A stretch of DNA of 64,000 nucleotides. Origin: Hyphomicrobiaceae bacterium (GTDB taxonomy: Bacteria > Pseudomonadota > Alphaproteobacteria > Rhizobiales > Hyphomicrobiaceae). The first letter of the stretch is position 1, and the number at the start of each line of letters is the position of its first letter. Below, in pieces: positions 9,159 through 18,482 of this stretch. Where the stretch lies: assembly GCA_022842785.1 (NCBI GenBank), contig JALHOW010000007.1:181984-245983 (forward strand), given 5' to 3'. The notes under the pieces are model-generated. The model ran no database searches and was not told the origin of the DNA. It saw only the letters and a list, made by a program, of their open reading frames with translations. The position numbers and the translations under genes are program-made.

Positions 9159-9317
9159 TTAAACGGGATGGCGTGCGCGCCAGGGGCAATTTGGGCGGCG
9201 AGCACGGAGCCGAGAGAGCGCCTCGAGCTCGCAAACGGTCTCGACGAGGACCTCGCTCGGCATGTTGCTCGAGCGCAGCCGCTCGATGAGATTGGCGGTG
9301 TAGGGTGTAGTGCTCAT
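9159..9317 (-). CDS. short hypothetical ORF, possibly phage-derived
   Basis: 52 residues starting MSTTPYTANLIERLRSSNMP and continuing with EVLVETVCELEALSRL, which forms a plausible amphipathic helix. The start resembles small proteins often seen near phage or plasmid replication genes in Rhizobiales, but I cannot name a family. The C-terminal part (RARRPNCPWRARHPV) is low in character, so the frame may be truncated. It lies 100 bp from the 3' end of tRNA-His. Confidence 0.25.
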   Translation of the reverse strand: MSTTPYTANLIERLRSSNMPSEVLVETVCELEALSRLRARRPNCPWRARHPV

Positions 9318-9416
9318 GTCACTTGCTCCGTACGCTGTAGTCGCACGGGGCATTTTGCCGACAGTCGCACGTTCTGCAACTGTTCTCGTCCGAACGGAGC
9401 TAAGTCCTTGAATTTA

Positions 9417-9493
9417 TGGTACCGCCTCCCCGGCTCGAACGGGGGACCCCCAGATCCACAATCTGGTGCTCTAACCAACTGAGCTAAGGCGGC
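9417..9493 (-). tRNA. tRNA-His (anticodon GTG), lacking G-1
   Basis: On the minus strand a complete cloverleaf is seen: acceptor GCCGCCT/AGGCGGT, D-stem GCTC/GAGC, anticodon arm CCAGA-TTGTGGA-TCTGG with anticodon GTG, T-arm CCCCG-TTCGAGC-CGGGG, and an encoded CCA (plus-strand 9417-9419). The base before position 1 is T, not G; the discriminator is A73, and the first pair is G1:U72. Most bacteria encode G-1 opposite C73. Loss of G-1 with A73 is a known trait of many alphaproteobacteria and goes with an altered histidyl-tRNA synthetase. Confidence 0.95.
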
Positions 9494-9782
9494 ACAGGCG
9501 ACGGCGGCCCCGGAACAGGGCGCTGGACAGTCGGCAGGGCGTTCTCTAACGCGCTTCCCGGGCATTGGCAAGGCAGGGGAGCCTGGGCGTGCCATAATGC
9601 TCGGATCGCCCCGAAAAATGGATCCGATCGCAGGTCCGCCGCGCGATCCGCACATGACGGACGAAGCGGCGCGCGCGCCCACAATGCTCTATAAAGCCGT
9701 CCTCGCGGCCCGATCGGTCCGCCGAGCCTCCAAAGGGCGTTCCTGAGCCCTGAGGCCCCAGCAGTGGTACGGAGCTTGTCCT

Positions 9783-11720
9783 GTGCCCACACCTGCTTCT
9801 TCCATAGCCGAAGACATTGAACGCAGCGCTCCTGAAAGCCCGGAGAGCGCCGGCACAGAGGCCGGGCGGCTGGTGGCGCTGGCGGTCGTCGGCATCGGCG
9901 TCGTCTATGGCGACATCGGCACCAGCCCGCTCTATGCCTTCAAAGATGCCGTCGCAGCAGCCTCGGGCGGTCCGGGCATAGCGCCGCGCCCCGAGGCAGT
10001 GCTGGGCATACTCTCGCTCATCCTGTGGGCGCTGATCATTCTCGTCAGCATCAAGTACGTGTTGATCCTGCTGCGCGCGGACAATCACGGCGAAGGCGGT
10101 ATCCTGGCCCTCATGGCGCTCGTGCAGCGCGCATCATCACGCAAGGCGCTGCCGGTGCTCGTGCTCGGGGCGGTTGGCGCCGCTCTCTTCTACGGCGACG
10201 CGTTGATCACGCCTGCCATTTCCGTGATGTCGGCCGTCGAGGGCGCAAAACTCGCGATGCCGGTTTCACAAGCCGGCGCACTCTTTGCGACGATTGTCAT
10301 CCTCATCGCGCTCTTTGCCGTGCAGAGCTATGGCACGCACCGCGTCGCTGGTGCCTTCGGACCCGTGATGATCCTGTGGTTCCTGGTCATCGGTGGCGCC
10401 GGCCTCTACCAGATTGTGCTCAATCCGCAGGTTATTGCGGCCGTAAGTCCGCACTACGCGGTCGTCTTCCTGACGAGCAATGTCGGGATCGGACTCGTAA
10501 CGCTCGGCGCTGTGTTCCTGGCAGTGACTGGCGCGGAAGCCCTTTATGCCGATCTCGGTCATATCGGCCGCAGGCCAATAACCCTCGCCTGGTTCTTCTT
10601 CGTGCTGCCTTCGCTCGTGCTCAGCTACTTTGGGCAGGGAGCTGTCGTGCTGTCGGACGCTTCGGCAATCGACAATCCATTCTACCGAACTGTGCCTCAG
10701 GCCTATCTGCTGCCGATGGTCGGATTGGCGACGCTCGCCACGATCATTGCCAGTCAGGCGACGATCACCGGCGCCTTCTCGCTGACGCGACAAGCCATTC
10801 AGCTCCGACTGCTGCCGCGCATGAGCATCCAGCACACATCGGGCGAGCATTCGGGGCAGATTTATCTGCCTGCGGTCAACTGGCTCATGATGGCCGGGGT
10901 CCTGACGATCGTCTGGAACTTCCAGAACTCGACGGAGCTCGCGGCCGCATACGGTATTGCCGTGACGGGAACGATGATCGTCACGGCGATCCTCGCCATC
11001 CTGATGATGGCCTGGCACTGGAAGTGGTCGCCTCTGCGCATCGCGCTTGTCATGACGCCATTTCTCCTGCTCGAAGTGGTGTTTCTCTCGGCGAACCTGC
11101 TGAAGGTCTTGGATGGCGGTTGGGTGACGCTGCTGATGGGCGCTTGCATGCTCGCAGCCATGCTCGTGTGGTGGCGTGGGACGGGCATCCTGCTTGCCAA
11201 GACCCGGCGCAGTGAGCTGCCGATCGCCGATCTCATGCCGAGCCTCGAGAGGTCGAGTATGGCGGTTGTCCCGGGCACAGGCGTCTATCTCACCGCCAAT
11301 GCCAACAACACGCCGACCGCGCTCCTGCATACGATCAAGCATTTCAAGGTCATGCATGAGCAGATCGTCGTCCTGACGGTCATCACCTCCAACTGGCCAT
11401 ATCTCAGCATGGCGGAGAGCGTATCGATGGAACGGCTATCCGAGCGGCTCGTCCGCGTGAGCGTGGTCACCGGTTTCATGCAACAGCCCAATGTGCCGGC
11501 TGTTCTCGACTATTGCCGGGAGCACGGACTGCCGGGCGACAGCGCGTCCACTTCGTACATGCTCTCGCGGCGCGAGGTAAAGGTCGAGCGCCCATCCGCC
11601 ATGCCGATGCCGGCGTCGGCGCTGTTCGTCGTGCTCGCAAACAACGCCGCCGACGCGACGGACTACTTCGGCATACCGAAGGATCGCGTGGTGGAGATCG
11701 GGACGCAGGTGGGATTGTGA
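9783..11720 (+). CDS. kup: Kup-type potassium uptake transporter
   Basis: 645 residues opening with GTG. The N-terminal half carries the Kup/HAK signature GIGVVYGDIGTSPLYAFKDA (about residues 37-56) and ADNHGEGGILALMALV, followed by about twelve transmembrane segments to residue 460. The C-terminal 170 residues are a cytoplasmic domain with VPGTGVYLT and FMQQPNVPAVL. Kup imports K+ with H+ in the inner membrane. Length matches E. coli Kup (622). The gene is monocistronic, preceded by 289 bp after tRNA-His and followed by a convergent purA with paired GC-rich hairpins between the two genes. Confidence 0.95.
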   Translation: MPTPASSIAEDIERSAPESPESAGTEAGRLVALAVVGIGVVYGDIGTSPLYAFKDAVAAASGGPGIAPRPEAVLGILSLILWALIILVSIKYVLILLRADNHGEGGILALMALVQRASSRKALPVLVLGAVGAALFYGDALITPAISVMSAVEGAKLAMPVSQAGALFATIVILIALFAVQSYGTHRVAGAFGPVMILWFLVIGGAGLYQIVLNPQVIAAVSPHYAVVFLTSNVGIGLVTLGAVFLAVTGAEALYADLGHIGRRPITLAWFFFVLPSLVLSYFGQGAVVLSDASAIDNPFYRTVPQAYLLPMVGLATLATIIASQATITGAFSLTRQAIQLRLLPRMSIQHTSGEHSGQIYLPAVNWLMMAGVLTIVWNFQNSTELAAAYGIAVTGTMIVTAILAILMMAWHWKWSPLRIALVMTPFLLLEVVFLSANLLKVLDGGWVTLLMGACMLAAMLVWWRGTGILLAKTRRSELPIADLMPSLERSSMAVVPGTGVYLTANANNTPTALLHTIKHFKVMHEQIVVLTVITSNWPYLSMAESVSMERLSERLVRVSVVTGFMQQPNVPAVLDYCREHGLPGDSASTSYMLSRREVKVERPSAMPMPASALFVVLANNAADATDYFGIPKDRVVEIGTQVGL

Positions 11721-11777
11721 GTGAAGTGCGCGCCGTAACCGGCGTGCACAATCAATCCTGACCCGAGTGCGCGCTTT

Positions 11778-11832
11778 GCGCGCTCAGTCCTGAAATGGAG
11801 CGCGCTCTTGGCGCGCTCAGTCCTGAAATGGA
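11778..11832. repeat. 33-bp tandem duplication covering the purA 3' end
   Basis: The 22-bp segment beginning GCGCGCTCAGTCCTGAAATG occurs at 11778-11799 and again at 11811-11832, a period of 33 bp. The second copy contains the last purA codons and stop; the first is a downstream duplicate of them. Each copy is preceded by a GC-rich hairpin (for example GAGCGCGC ... GCGCGCTC at 11798-11818). These hairpins lie between convergent kup and purA and could end transcription from both sides, though no T-run is present. Confidence 0.7.
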
Positions 11833-13127
11833 TCTCTCATGAGGATCGTGTCGTCGCGCTCGGGGCTCGTCGAGAGCAGCGTCACCGGGCACTCAATCAG
11901 TTCTTCGATATGGCGCACGTACTTGACGGCCTGCGCTGGAAGGTTGGCCCAGCTCCGCGCGCCTTGCGTCGATTCCGTCCATCCCTCGAAGCTCTCGTAG
12001 ATGGGCTTGATGCGTGCCTGCTCGTTCATGCCGGCGGGAAGACGGTCGATGCGCTTGCCGTCGAGCTCATAAGCGACGCAAACCTTGATCTCGGGAAGAG
12101 CATCGAGAATGTCGAGCTTGGTGAGCGCGATGCCGCTGATGCCGGCAACCCGAACGATCTGGCGCACGAGCACGGCATCGAACCAGCCGCAGCGGCGACG
12201 CCGCCCGGTGTTCACGCCGAACTCCTTGCCGCGCTCGCCGAGAAGGCGGCCGATCTCGTCGGGTTCGCCATCGGGGCCGAGAAGCTCGGTCGGGAAGGGG
12301 CCTGAACCGACGCGCGTCGTGTAAGCCTTGGCGAGACCGAGCACGTAGCTCAGTGCCGCAGGGCCCATTCCCGAGCCCGCAGCCGCCTGACCCGCGACCG
12401 TGTTCGAGGAGGTGACGTAGGGATAGGTGCCGTGATCGACGTCGAGCAGCGCGCCTTGTGCGCCCTCGAAGAGAATGCGCTTGCCGGCCTTGCGGGCGCG
12501 ATCGAGCGTATCCCAGACCGTATCGATGTAAGGCAGGATCTTCGGCGAGATCTCCGTGAGATCGTCGATGAGTGCCTGTTTGCTGATGAGCGGTTTGCCG
12601 AGCCCGCTTCTGAGCGCGTTGTGGTGGACGAGCAGGCGCTCGATCTTGGGGCCGAGATTGTGGAGATTCCGCAGGTCCTGCACGCGGATGGCGCGACGGC
12701 CGACCTTGTCCTCGTAGGCCGGGCCGATGCCGCGTCCGGTCGTGCCGATCTTCTGCGCGGCGGCCGCCTCCTCACGGAGCTGATCGAGTTCGCGGTGAAG
12801 CGGGAGAATGAGCGTCGCGTTCTCGGCGATCTTGAGCTGCTCGGGACCGAGGTCGATGCCGAGTTTGCGGATGTTCTCGATTTCGTCGATGAGATGCCAG
12901 GGATCGACGACGACGCCGTTGCCGATCACGGAAAGCTTGCCGGGGCGTACGACGCCGGAAGGCAGGAGCGCGAGCTTGTAGGTTTTGCCACCGATGACGA
13001 GCGTATGACCGGCGTTGTGGCCACCCTGGAAGCGCACGACGATGTCGGCGCGCTCCGAAAGCCAGTCCACGATCTTGCCTTTGCCCTCGTCGCCCCATTG
13101 GGCGCCGACAACCACCACGTTCGCCAT
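11817..13127 (-). CDS. purA: adenylosuccinate synthetase
   Basis: 436 residues from the ATG at 13127 ([18 protein letters not shown]), the universal PurA start; an in-frame extension upstream to 13418 is non-coding. The P-loop-like WGDEGKGK (residues 11-18, Asp13 catalytic) and His41 in GGHNAGHT are present, as are the [13 protein letters not shown] and [11 protein letters not shown] signatures. PurA joins IMP and aspartate using GTP, the first step from IMP to AMP. Length matches E. coli PurA (432). The 272-bp region upstream contains a copy of the three-hairpin repeat. Confidence 0.97.
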   Translation of the reverse strand: MANVVVVGAQWGDEGKGKIVDWLSERADIVVRFQGGHNAGHTLVIGGKTYKLALLPSGVVRPGKLSVIGNGVVVDPWHLIDEIENIRKLGIDLGPEQLKIAENATLILPLHRELDQLREEAAAAQKIGTTGRGIGPAYEDKVGRRAIRVQDLRNLHNLGPKIERLLVHHNALRSGLGKPLISKQALIDDLTEISPKILPYIDTVWDTLDRARKAGKRILFEGAQGALLDVDHGTYPYVTSSNTVAGQAAAGSGMGPAALSYVLGLAKAYTTRVGSGPFPTELLGPDGEPDEIGRLLGERGKEFGVNTGRRRRCGWFDAVLVRQIVRVAGISGIALTKLDILDALPEIKVCVAYELDGKRIDRLPAGMNEQARIKPIYESFEGWTESTQGARSWANLPAQAVKYVRHIEELIECPVTLLSTSPERDDTILMRDPFQD

Positions 13128-13229
13128 TGTCAGATGCCTCTTGTCCGCAGCGCGTGGCTGCCGCAAGGGGGTAGCCCGGGGCGGCGCTGGGTGCAAGGGC
13201 TGAATATGGTGTTGACGGCCTCCGCAGGC

Positions 13230-13303
13230 TCGCGCCTTCGGCGCGAACAGGGCCGCAGGCCCTGTAACCCGCTCGGGGGACACCCCCGAACCCCCGTCTT
13301 TTA
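13230..13303 (-). repeat. three-hairpin intergenic repeat, copy A
   Basis: Three adjacent perfect hairpins: TCGCGCC-TTC-GGCGCGA (13230-13246), ACAGGGCC-GCA-GGCCCTGT (13247-13265) and TCGGGGG-ACA-CCCCCGA (13273-13289), then CCCCCGTCTTTTA. It sits between the stop codon of the VWA membrane-protein gene (13400) and the start of purA (13127), both on the minus strand. Copies B and C near 37.2 kb share the architecture with different stem sequences. Orientation is given as minus because the copies follow minus-strand genes. Confidence 0.85.
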
Positions 13304-13399
13304 TGACTTTGGAGTAAGCCGCGATCTCGGCAGGGGAGGTCGCCACTGTCATGAGCGCGCGACCGCGCGCCGGCCGGTAGGCCGTACGGGAGATAGGAA

Positions 13400-15532
13400 C
13401 TATCTCCCTTCGCGCCACCAGGCGAGCGTCAGGAAGGCGAGCAGGGCGGCGAGGGCCAGGAGGCCCGTGAACATCGGGGTGATGCGTACGCCACGCGTCA
13501 CGTAAGCCTCACGATCCTTGAGGCCCATCCAGCCCGATCCGGCCAGAACGCGCGCATTGGCGAGCAGGGACACGCGTGGCACGTCGACAGCGGTATCGCT
13601 GGCGCTGGAGAGTAGCCCGCCGCCCCGCGTCCAGAACGTGCCGCCGCCCGTGGCATTGACGAGAGGGCGGAGCTTGGCGTCGGTCGCAGTGACCTCGCTC
13701 ATCTCGCGCGCGTCCTCGAGCCCGGCATGGGCGACCGCGGTCAGCACGCGCCGATCGGGAGGGGGACCATTCGACTGCATCTTGTAGAGCCCGGGCTGGC
13801 GGACATCGATGGTCGTGCGCCACACGCCATCGCCGGCCGGCTCGAGGCGAACCTCGCTCGTTTCGCCGCCGGGCGACTGTACGTTGACGGGCGGCACCTC
13901 GGCTTCCATGGAGCGGCGCTCGATGGTGAGCTTGAGGCCGCGCGCATCGGTGAGAAGGCGCTCCTCCTCGAGATCGGGCTCTTTCATGAGCCAGTGCGAT
14001 GTGCGCCGCAGGAGGTCGGTGTGAGGCCCGCCACCGTCGTAGCCGCGCGCCCAGAGCCAAGCGTGGTCGGAGAGCATGAGCGCGACGCGCCCGCGCCCGA
14101 CGCGATCGAGCACGAGCAGAGGTCGTTCCTCGACACCGCTCATGAGCGTGCGACCGCGCATGACATTCGTCTCGACTTGACGGAACCAGCGGCCCCAGTC
14201 GGGTTCCTGGTTCCCCTCGCGCACACCCGGAAGATTGCGCGTGACGGGATGCTTGTGGCCTTCGGTGGTGATGCGCGCCTTGAAGGGCTGCTCGATGACG
14301 CGACCTGAAGGCGCGGCGGGCAGGACGGGCGCGAGTGCCGTACGGAAGAGGCTCGCCGCCTGAGCGTAGTCGTCGCCGGAGGCAACGAGCAGCGCGCCAC
14401 CGTTCGCGACATAGCGCGCGATGTTGTCGTAGTAGATCGGCGGGAGAATGCCGCGGTTCTGGTAGCGGTCGAAGATGATGAGATCGAAGTTCGCGATCTT
14501 CTCCGAGAAGAGCTCGCGCGTCGGGAAGGCGATCAGCGAGAGCTGATGGATGGGCGTGCCGTCCTGCTTCTCGGGCGGGCGCAGAATGGTGAAGTGGACG
14601 AGATCGACAGAGGCGTCGGATTTCAGAAGATTGCGCCACACGCGCTCACCCGCATGCGGCTCGCCGGAGACGAGGAGTACGCGCAGGTTCTCGCGCACAC
14701 CTTCGGCAGCGATCACGACGCGGTTGTTGAGGTGCGTCAACTCGCCGGGCACGGTATCGAGCTCGATCTCGACGATGTTCTGGCCTGCCGTCGGGAAGGG
14801 CATGGCGACGCGCGTGCGGGCATCGATTTCCGTTCGGATGGTCTCGTCGGGCCGGCCTTCGCGCCGGACGCGCAGATTGACCTGACGGCCGGCCTGGCCG
14901 CTCTTGCCGGTTTCGCGCACGGCGACCTCGATGTCGCGCGGCGGACCGTTGACGATGCCGAACTTCGGCGCCGTGATGACCTCGATGCGGCGGTCGAATT
15001 CGTCGGGGCGGCCGGTGATCAGGGCGTGCACGGGCGCGTTGAAGCCGAGTGCTGCAACGGAAGCCGGAATGTCGTGCACCTGACCGTCGGTGATCATGAT
15101 GACGCCGGCGAGGCGGTCTGGCGCGATTTCGGCGAGTGCGCGGTTCAGATCCGTGAAGAGATGCGTGCCGGACGTGCGCTCACCGGTCGGCCGCGAGGCT
15201 TCGATCCACTTCACCTCGAGGCCCGGTAGCCGCTTCAGCTTCTCGTCAAGATCGGTGCGGATAGCGGCCGTCTGTGCAGGCCGGCCGGCAATGGACTGGC
15301 TCGTGCTTTCGTCGACGAGGACGACGGCGATATTCGCGAGACCTTCGCGCTCCTCCTGCCGGAAGGATGGATTGGCAAGGGCGGCGACGAGCGCTGCAAG
15401 AGCGAGTGCGCGCAGTGCCGCGCCGCGCGTGCGGCGGAAGAAGAGTACGCCGATGAGTGCGAGTGCAACGAGCCCAGCGGCCACCAGCACGGGCAGCGGC
15501 ACCATCGGGGCAATGTCGATCGACCATGTCAT
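13400..15532 (-). CDS. VWA/glutamine-amidotransferase-like membrane protein of the MoxR operon
   Basis: 710 residues. Two N-terminal helices (10-32 and 39-54) anchor a large domain that starts with a von Willebrand A-like fold: [11 protein letters not shown] carries a DxSxS metal site (Asp74, Ser76, Ser78), and [12 protein letters not shown] follows. A middle region (about 290-480) resembles class I glutamine-amidotransferase-like domains ([32 protein letters not shown]) but without an evident catalytic Cys. A final helix (about 683-702) lies just before the C-terminus. It is the last gene of the MoxR-DUF58-DUF4159 operon, 46 bp after the DUF4159 gene. Such proteins probably act with the ATPase at the envelope; the client is unknown. 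Confidence 0.75.
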   Translation of the reverse strand: MTWSIDIAPMVPLPVLVAAGLVALALIGVLFFRRTRGAALRALALAALVAALANPSFRQEEREGLANIAVVLVDESTSQSIAGRPAQTAAIRTDLDEKLKRLPGLEVKWIEASRPTGERTSGTHLFTDLNRALAEIAPDRLAGVIMITDGQVHDIPASVAALGFNAPVHALITGRPDEFDRRIEVITAPKFGIVNGPPRDIEVAVRETGKSGQAGRQVNLRVRREGRPDETIRTEIDARTRVAMPFPTAGQNIVEIELDTVPGELTHLNNRVVIAAEGVRENLRVLLVSGEPHAGERVWRNLLKSDASVDLVHFTILRPPEKQDGTPIHQLSLIAFPTRELFSEKIANFDLIIFDRYQNRGILPPIYYDNIARYVANGGALLVASGDDYAQAASLFRTALAPVLPAAPSGRVIEQPFKARITTEGHKHPVTRNLPGVREGNQEPDWGRWFRQVETNVMRGRTLMSGVEERPLLVLDRVGRGRVALMLSDHAWLWARGYDGGGPHTDLLRRTSHWLMKEPDLEEERLLTDARGLKLTIERRSMEAEVPPVNVQSPGGETSEVRLEPAGDGVWRTTIDVRQPGLYKMQSNGPPPDRRVLTAVAHAGLEDAREMSEVTATDAKLRPLVNATGGGTFWTRGGGLLSSASDTAVDVPRVSLLANARVLAGSGWMGLKDREAYVTRGVRITPMFTGLLALAALLAFLTLAWWREGR

Positions 15533-15578
15533 CCGAACTCAAAACTCCGTCGTTACTGCCCCCGCGCGCGTCGCGCGC

Positions 15579-18482
15579 TCACTGACCAAGCCGCTCGATG
15601 AGCGCTGGGGCGTGCACCTGATCGGCCTTGTAGTTTCCGGTCAGTGCGTACATGGCGATGTTGATGCCGACGCGAATGGCCATCTCGCGCTGTTGTTCGC
15701 CACCGGGAACGACGGGGAACATCGGGCGGTTCTGGCCGTCGAGCGCCCAGGCGGCGGCGAGGTCGTTCGGCGTCACGAGAATGCTGCTGACGCCGTCCGC
15801 GCGGCGTGCCTTGCGCGTGTCGCCGTCGGCGGATTCGGCGCTGTCGGCCTCGACCCACATCTGCCCGCCGTCCCAGCGGCCAGGGAACGTGCGCAGGATG
15901 TAGAAGGCCTTAGTCAGAACGTGCGTCTCGGGCACGGGCTCGAGGCGTGGAATGTCAAGCCGGCCGAGCAGGCGCTGCAGTGGCGTGCCGCCCTCGCGCC
16001 CCATGCCGATGCCGGTCGGCAGGCCGGAGCCGAAGTCGCGGGTGTCGAAGATGATCATCCCGCCCTGCTTCATGTAGGTGTCGATCTTCGCGAGTGTCGC
16101 GTCGTTCAGCGGGTTCGCGTTCGTGAGCACCGGCCAGTAGAGGATCGGGAAGAAGGCGATCTCGTCCGTCGCCACGTTGACGCCGAAGGGCTCGCCGGGC
16201 TCGACCGAAGTACGCGCGGCGAGATGGCGGCCGATGCCGACGAGGCCCGCGCGGCTCGCTTCGTCCGTCGCGGCATCGCCGGTCAAGACGTAGGCGAAGG
16301 AAACCTTGCCCGTTGCCTGGATGGCGATCTGCAGATCGCGGCTCGATGGCATGGCTACGCTCGGCGGTGGCTCCGGACGGCGCTGAGCATCGGCATGGCT
16401 GGTCGTGAGTGCGAGAGCAGCTGCCGCAGCGAGCAGCAGTGCCGAGGCCGTCGCTGCAGGCCTCATGCCGGGGCGGCGCCTCAGGAGACCCTGCAGCAGC
16501 AGCACGGCGATGATGTCCGCGAAGATGAGGGCGAGAGCCGCCGAGAGCAGCCAAGGCTTGAGCGGTTCGGGATTAGTCCCCTCGTAGGTGCGCTGTTCGA
16601 CGCTGGCCGGCAGCGCCGGCAAGGGGCGGAGCTCGGTGCGCGGTGTAATGACATTGAGAGCGCGGGGGCTCGCGGTCGGACCATAGTAACCGGGCGGATG
16701 GTCGAGCGAGGGTGTCGCCGTATCGATGCTGCGGGCGGGAATGGCCTGCGCCGTCGGTGTCGGCGGGCGCAGGGTGCCGAAGCCGTCGAGCACCTGCGTC
16801 GGTGCCAGCACCTCGGCCGTCTCGGGTGTGGGTGTGCTCCGCGCTGCCGGAGCGGCCATTGTCTCGGCGCCGCCGACGGCAATGCCGCCGCTGACGCCGA
16901 GCGTTGCTATGCGCCGCAGCATCTCGACGAACAGGCCCGAGAGCGGAAGATTCGACCAGTCCGAATTTGCCGTCACGTGGAAGAGCACGATCTGTCCTTC
17001 GCCCATGCGCCGCGCGGTAACGAGCGGCGTGCCGTCGGCGAGGCGCGCCCACACGCTCACTTCGTCCGTGAGATATGCCGGATCGGCGAGGATTTGCCGG
17101 GTCACGGCGACGTCCTTCGGGATCGTCAGGCCGGCAAACAGACTCGAATCTTCGAAGGGCGCGAGCGGCTGCGGGGTCGACCAGGACAACGCGCCACCAA
17201 GCGTACGCCCACCCATGCGCAGGCCCACTGGCAGCAGATCATCGCCGCCCTTTTCGAGGCGCTGGCCGGCGAAGCGCACGAGCACGCCGCCTTTGTTCAC
17301 CCATTCTTCAACGCGCGTGCCGAGGTCGCCCGCAATAGTGCCGATGTCGGCCATCACGAGCACTGATGAGCGCTGATCGAAGGCGCTGGTCACGGCGCCC
17401 GCGAGGTTGACGTCTTTCTGGCGGACCAGTTCAGCGAATGGCGCGAGTGCCCGCTCGATGTAGTAAAGCGGGGCCAGCAGCGGCTGCGCCTGTTCGCGGC
17501 TCTCGCCGGAAATGAGCGCGATGCGATGCCAGCGCGAGCGGCTGTCGAGCAGGTGTACCGCACCAGCGCTGCGCTCGCCGGCAAGCTCGACGCGCGCGAC
17601 CTGATTGCGCAATTCGAGCGGCAGATCGAAGCGTGCGGTCGCACGGCGGCTACCGGCGGGAATCTCGTATGACGTTTCGGCAAGGCGCTGCCCGCGCGCG
17701 GAGAAGGCCAGCGCACTGCCATTGCGTCCGGCACCTTCCGCACGCACGACGAAGGCTTCGAGGCGCCCATCACGATCGAGGCCGGCGCTGAGGCCGAGCG
17801 GCTCGTCACCGGGGCGGTTGCGGACCACCTGCAGCTGTCCGCCGCTCGCGAGCTGGCTCAAAGCCGTGGCAAATGCAGCGGTCTTGCCGTCGTGATCGAT
17901 GCCGTCGCTGAGCCACACGACGTCGAGGCCGTTCTGGCCAGCAAGGATGCGCGAAAGCTGCTCGACGAGTTCGGCGCGCTGCGGGGCGAATGGCTGCGGT
18001 TGGACGGCTGCAGCGGTCGTGCGCGCCGCGCCGGGCGCTTCGATGCGCAATGTGGTCGTCTTGGCGCCTGAGGCCGTCGGCGCGACGACAACCGGGCGAT
18101 TGGCGCTCTCGGCTTCCGAAATGAGCTGATCGACGAGGCGCGTTCGCGTTGCAAAGTGCCCGCCACTCGACCAGCCGTTGTCGACGACGAGAACGAGCGG
18201 GCCGCTGCCGGAAAGGCCAGCTTCGCGGTTCGGATTGAGCACGGGATCGGCGAGCGCGAAGATCACGAACGCTGCGGCGAGTATCCGGATGAGCGTCAGC
18301 CACCACGGTGTCTTGGCCGGCGTCTTGTCCTTGTTCTCGAGCCCGACGAGGATGCGCGTCGGCGGGAAGTTGATCTGGCGCGGGCGTGGCGGCACGGTGC
18401 GCAGCAGCCAGTAGATCACTGGCAGCGCGGCGAGCGCGGTCAGCAGCCACGGGCTCAGGAAGGCCAGAGCGCCGATGCTCAT
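15579..18482 (-). CDS. DUF4159 protein with BatA-like N-terminus
   Basis: 967 residues. The N-terminus (FLSPWLLTALAALPVIYWLLRTVPPRPRQINFP) matches the BatA/aerotolerance N-terminal helix pair, followed by a second helix and a VWA-like domain whose metal site is degraded (VVDNGWSSGG in place of DxSxS). Two further helices lie near 640-660 and 675-690, after which the C-terminal 240 residues form the DUF4159 domain (FPILYWPVLTNA, GGMIIFDTRDFG, HVLTKAFYIL, WVEADS). Its ATG overlaps the DUF58 stop by 4 bp, so the genes are translationally coupled. Function is inferred only from the MoxR context: an envelope-associated partner of the ATPase. Confidence 0.8.
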   Translation of the reverse strand: MSIGALAFLSPWLLTALAALPVIYWLLRTVPPRPRQINFPPTRILVGLENKDKTPAKTPWWLTLIRILAAAFVIFALADPVLNPNREAGLSGSGPLVLVVDNGWSSGGHFATRTRLVDQLISEAESANRPVVVAPTASGAKTTTLRIEAPGAARTTAAAVQPQPFAPQRAELVEQLSRILAGQNGLDVVWLSDGIDHDGKTAAFATALSQLASGGQLQVVRNRPGDEPLGLSAGLDRDGRLEAFVVRAEGAGRNGSALAFSARGQRLAETSYEIPAGSRRATARFDLPLELRNQVARVELAGERSAGAVHLLDSRSRWHRIALISGESREQAQPLLAPLYYIERALAPFAELVRQKDVNLAGAVTSAFDQRSSVLVMADIGTIAGDLGTRVEEWVNKGGVLVRFAGQRLEKGGDDLLPVGLRMGGRTLGGALSWSTPQPLAPFEDSSLFAGLTIPKDVAVTRQILADPAYLTDEVSVWARLADGTPLVTARRMGEGQIVLFHVTANSDWSNLPLSGLFVEMLRRIATLGVSGGIAVGGAETMAAPAARSTPTPETAEVLAPTQVLDGFGTLRPPTPTAQAIPARSIDTATPSLDHPPGYYGPTASPRALNVITPRTELRPLPALPASVEQRTYEGTNPEPLKPWLLSAALALIFADIIAVLLLQGLLRRRPGMRPAATASALLLAAAAALALTTSHADAQRRPEPPPSVAMPSSRDLQIAIQATGKVSFAYVLTGDAATDEASRAGLVGIGRHLAARTSVEPGEPFGVNVATDEIAFFPILYWPVLTNANPLNDATLAKIDTYMKQGGMIIFDTRDFGSGLPTGIGMGREGGTPLQRLLGRLDIPRLEPVPETHVLTKAFYILRTFPGRWDGGQMWVEADSAESADGDTRKARRADGVSSILVTPNDLAAAWALDGQNRPMFPVVPGGEQQREMAIRVGINIAMYALTGNYKADQVHAPALIERLGQ

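Larger units (their letters stand above)
8381..9416. other. low-coding stretch with gene relics next to tRNA-His
   Basis: About 1 kb without an intact gene. It contains a DUF962-like C-terminal fragment (8650-8862, minus) and a short frame starting MSTTPYTANLIERL (9159-9317, minus). A minus-strand stretch near 8870-9000 also has coding-like composition (GIGVGEIAQV, YRDLLFGVELLAEH) but no start. The frames are broken and I recognise no integrase or transposase. Its position at the 3' side of a tRNA gene is where integrated elements commonly insert and decay. Confidence 0.5.

Noticed and set aside
9420..9500. Possible coding continuation of small frames across tRNA-His
   Set aside because: The region folds as a complete tRNA with anticodon GTG; frames across it are incidental.
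15090..17366. Very long plus-strand open frame opposite the DUF4159 gene
   Set aside because: High GC keeps the antisense frame open. The minus strand encodes the BatA/DUF4159 protein with correct motifs and coupled start.
18000..18480. Separate small gene inside the DUF4159 N-terminus
   Set aside because: The hydrophobic BatA-like helices and the VWA-like domain are continuous in the main frame.
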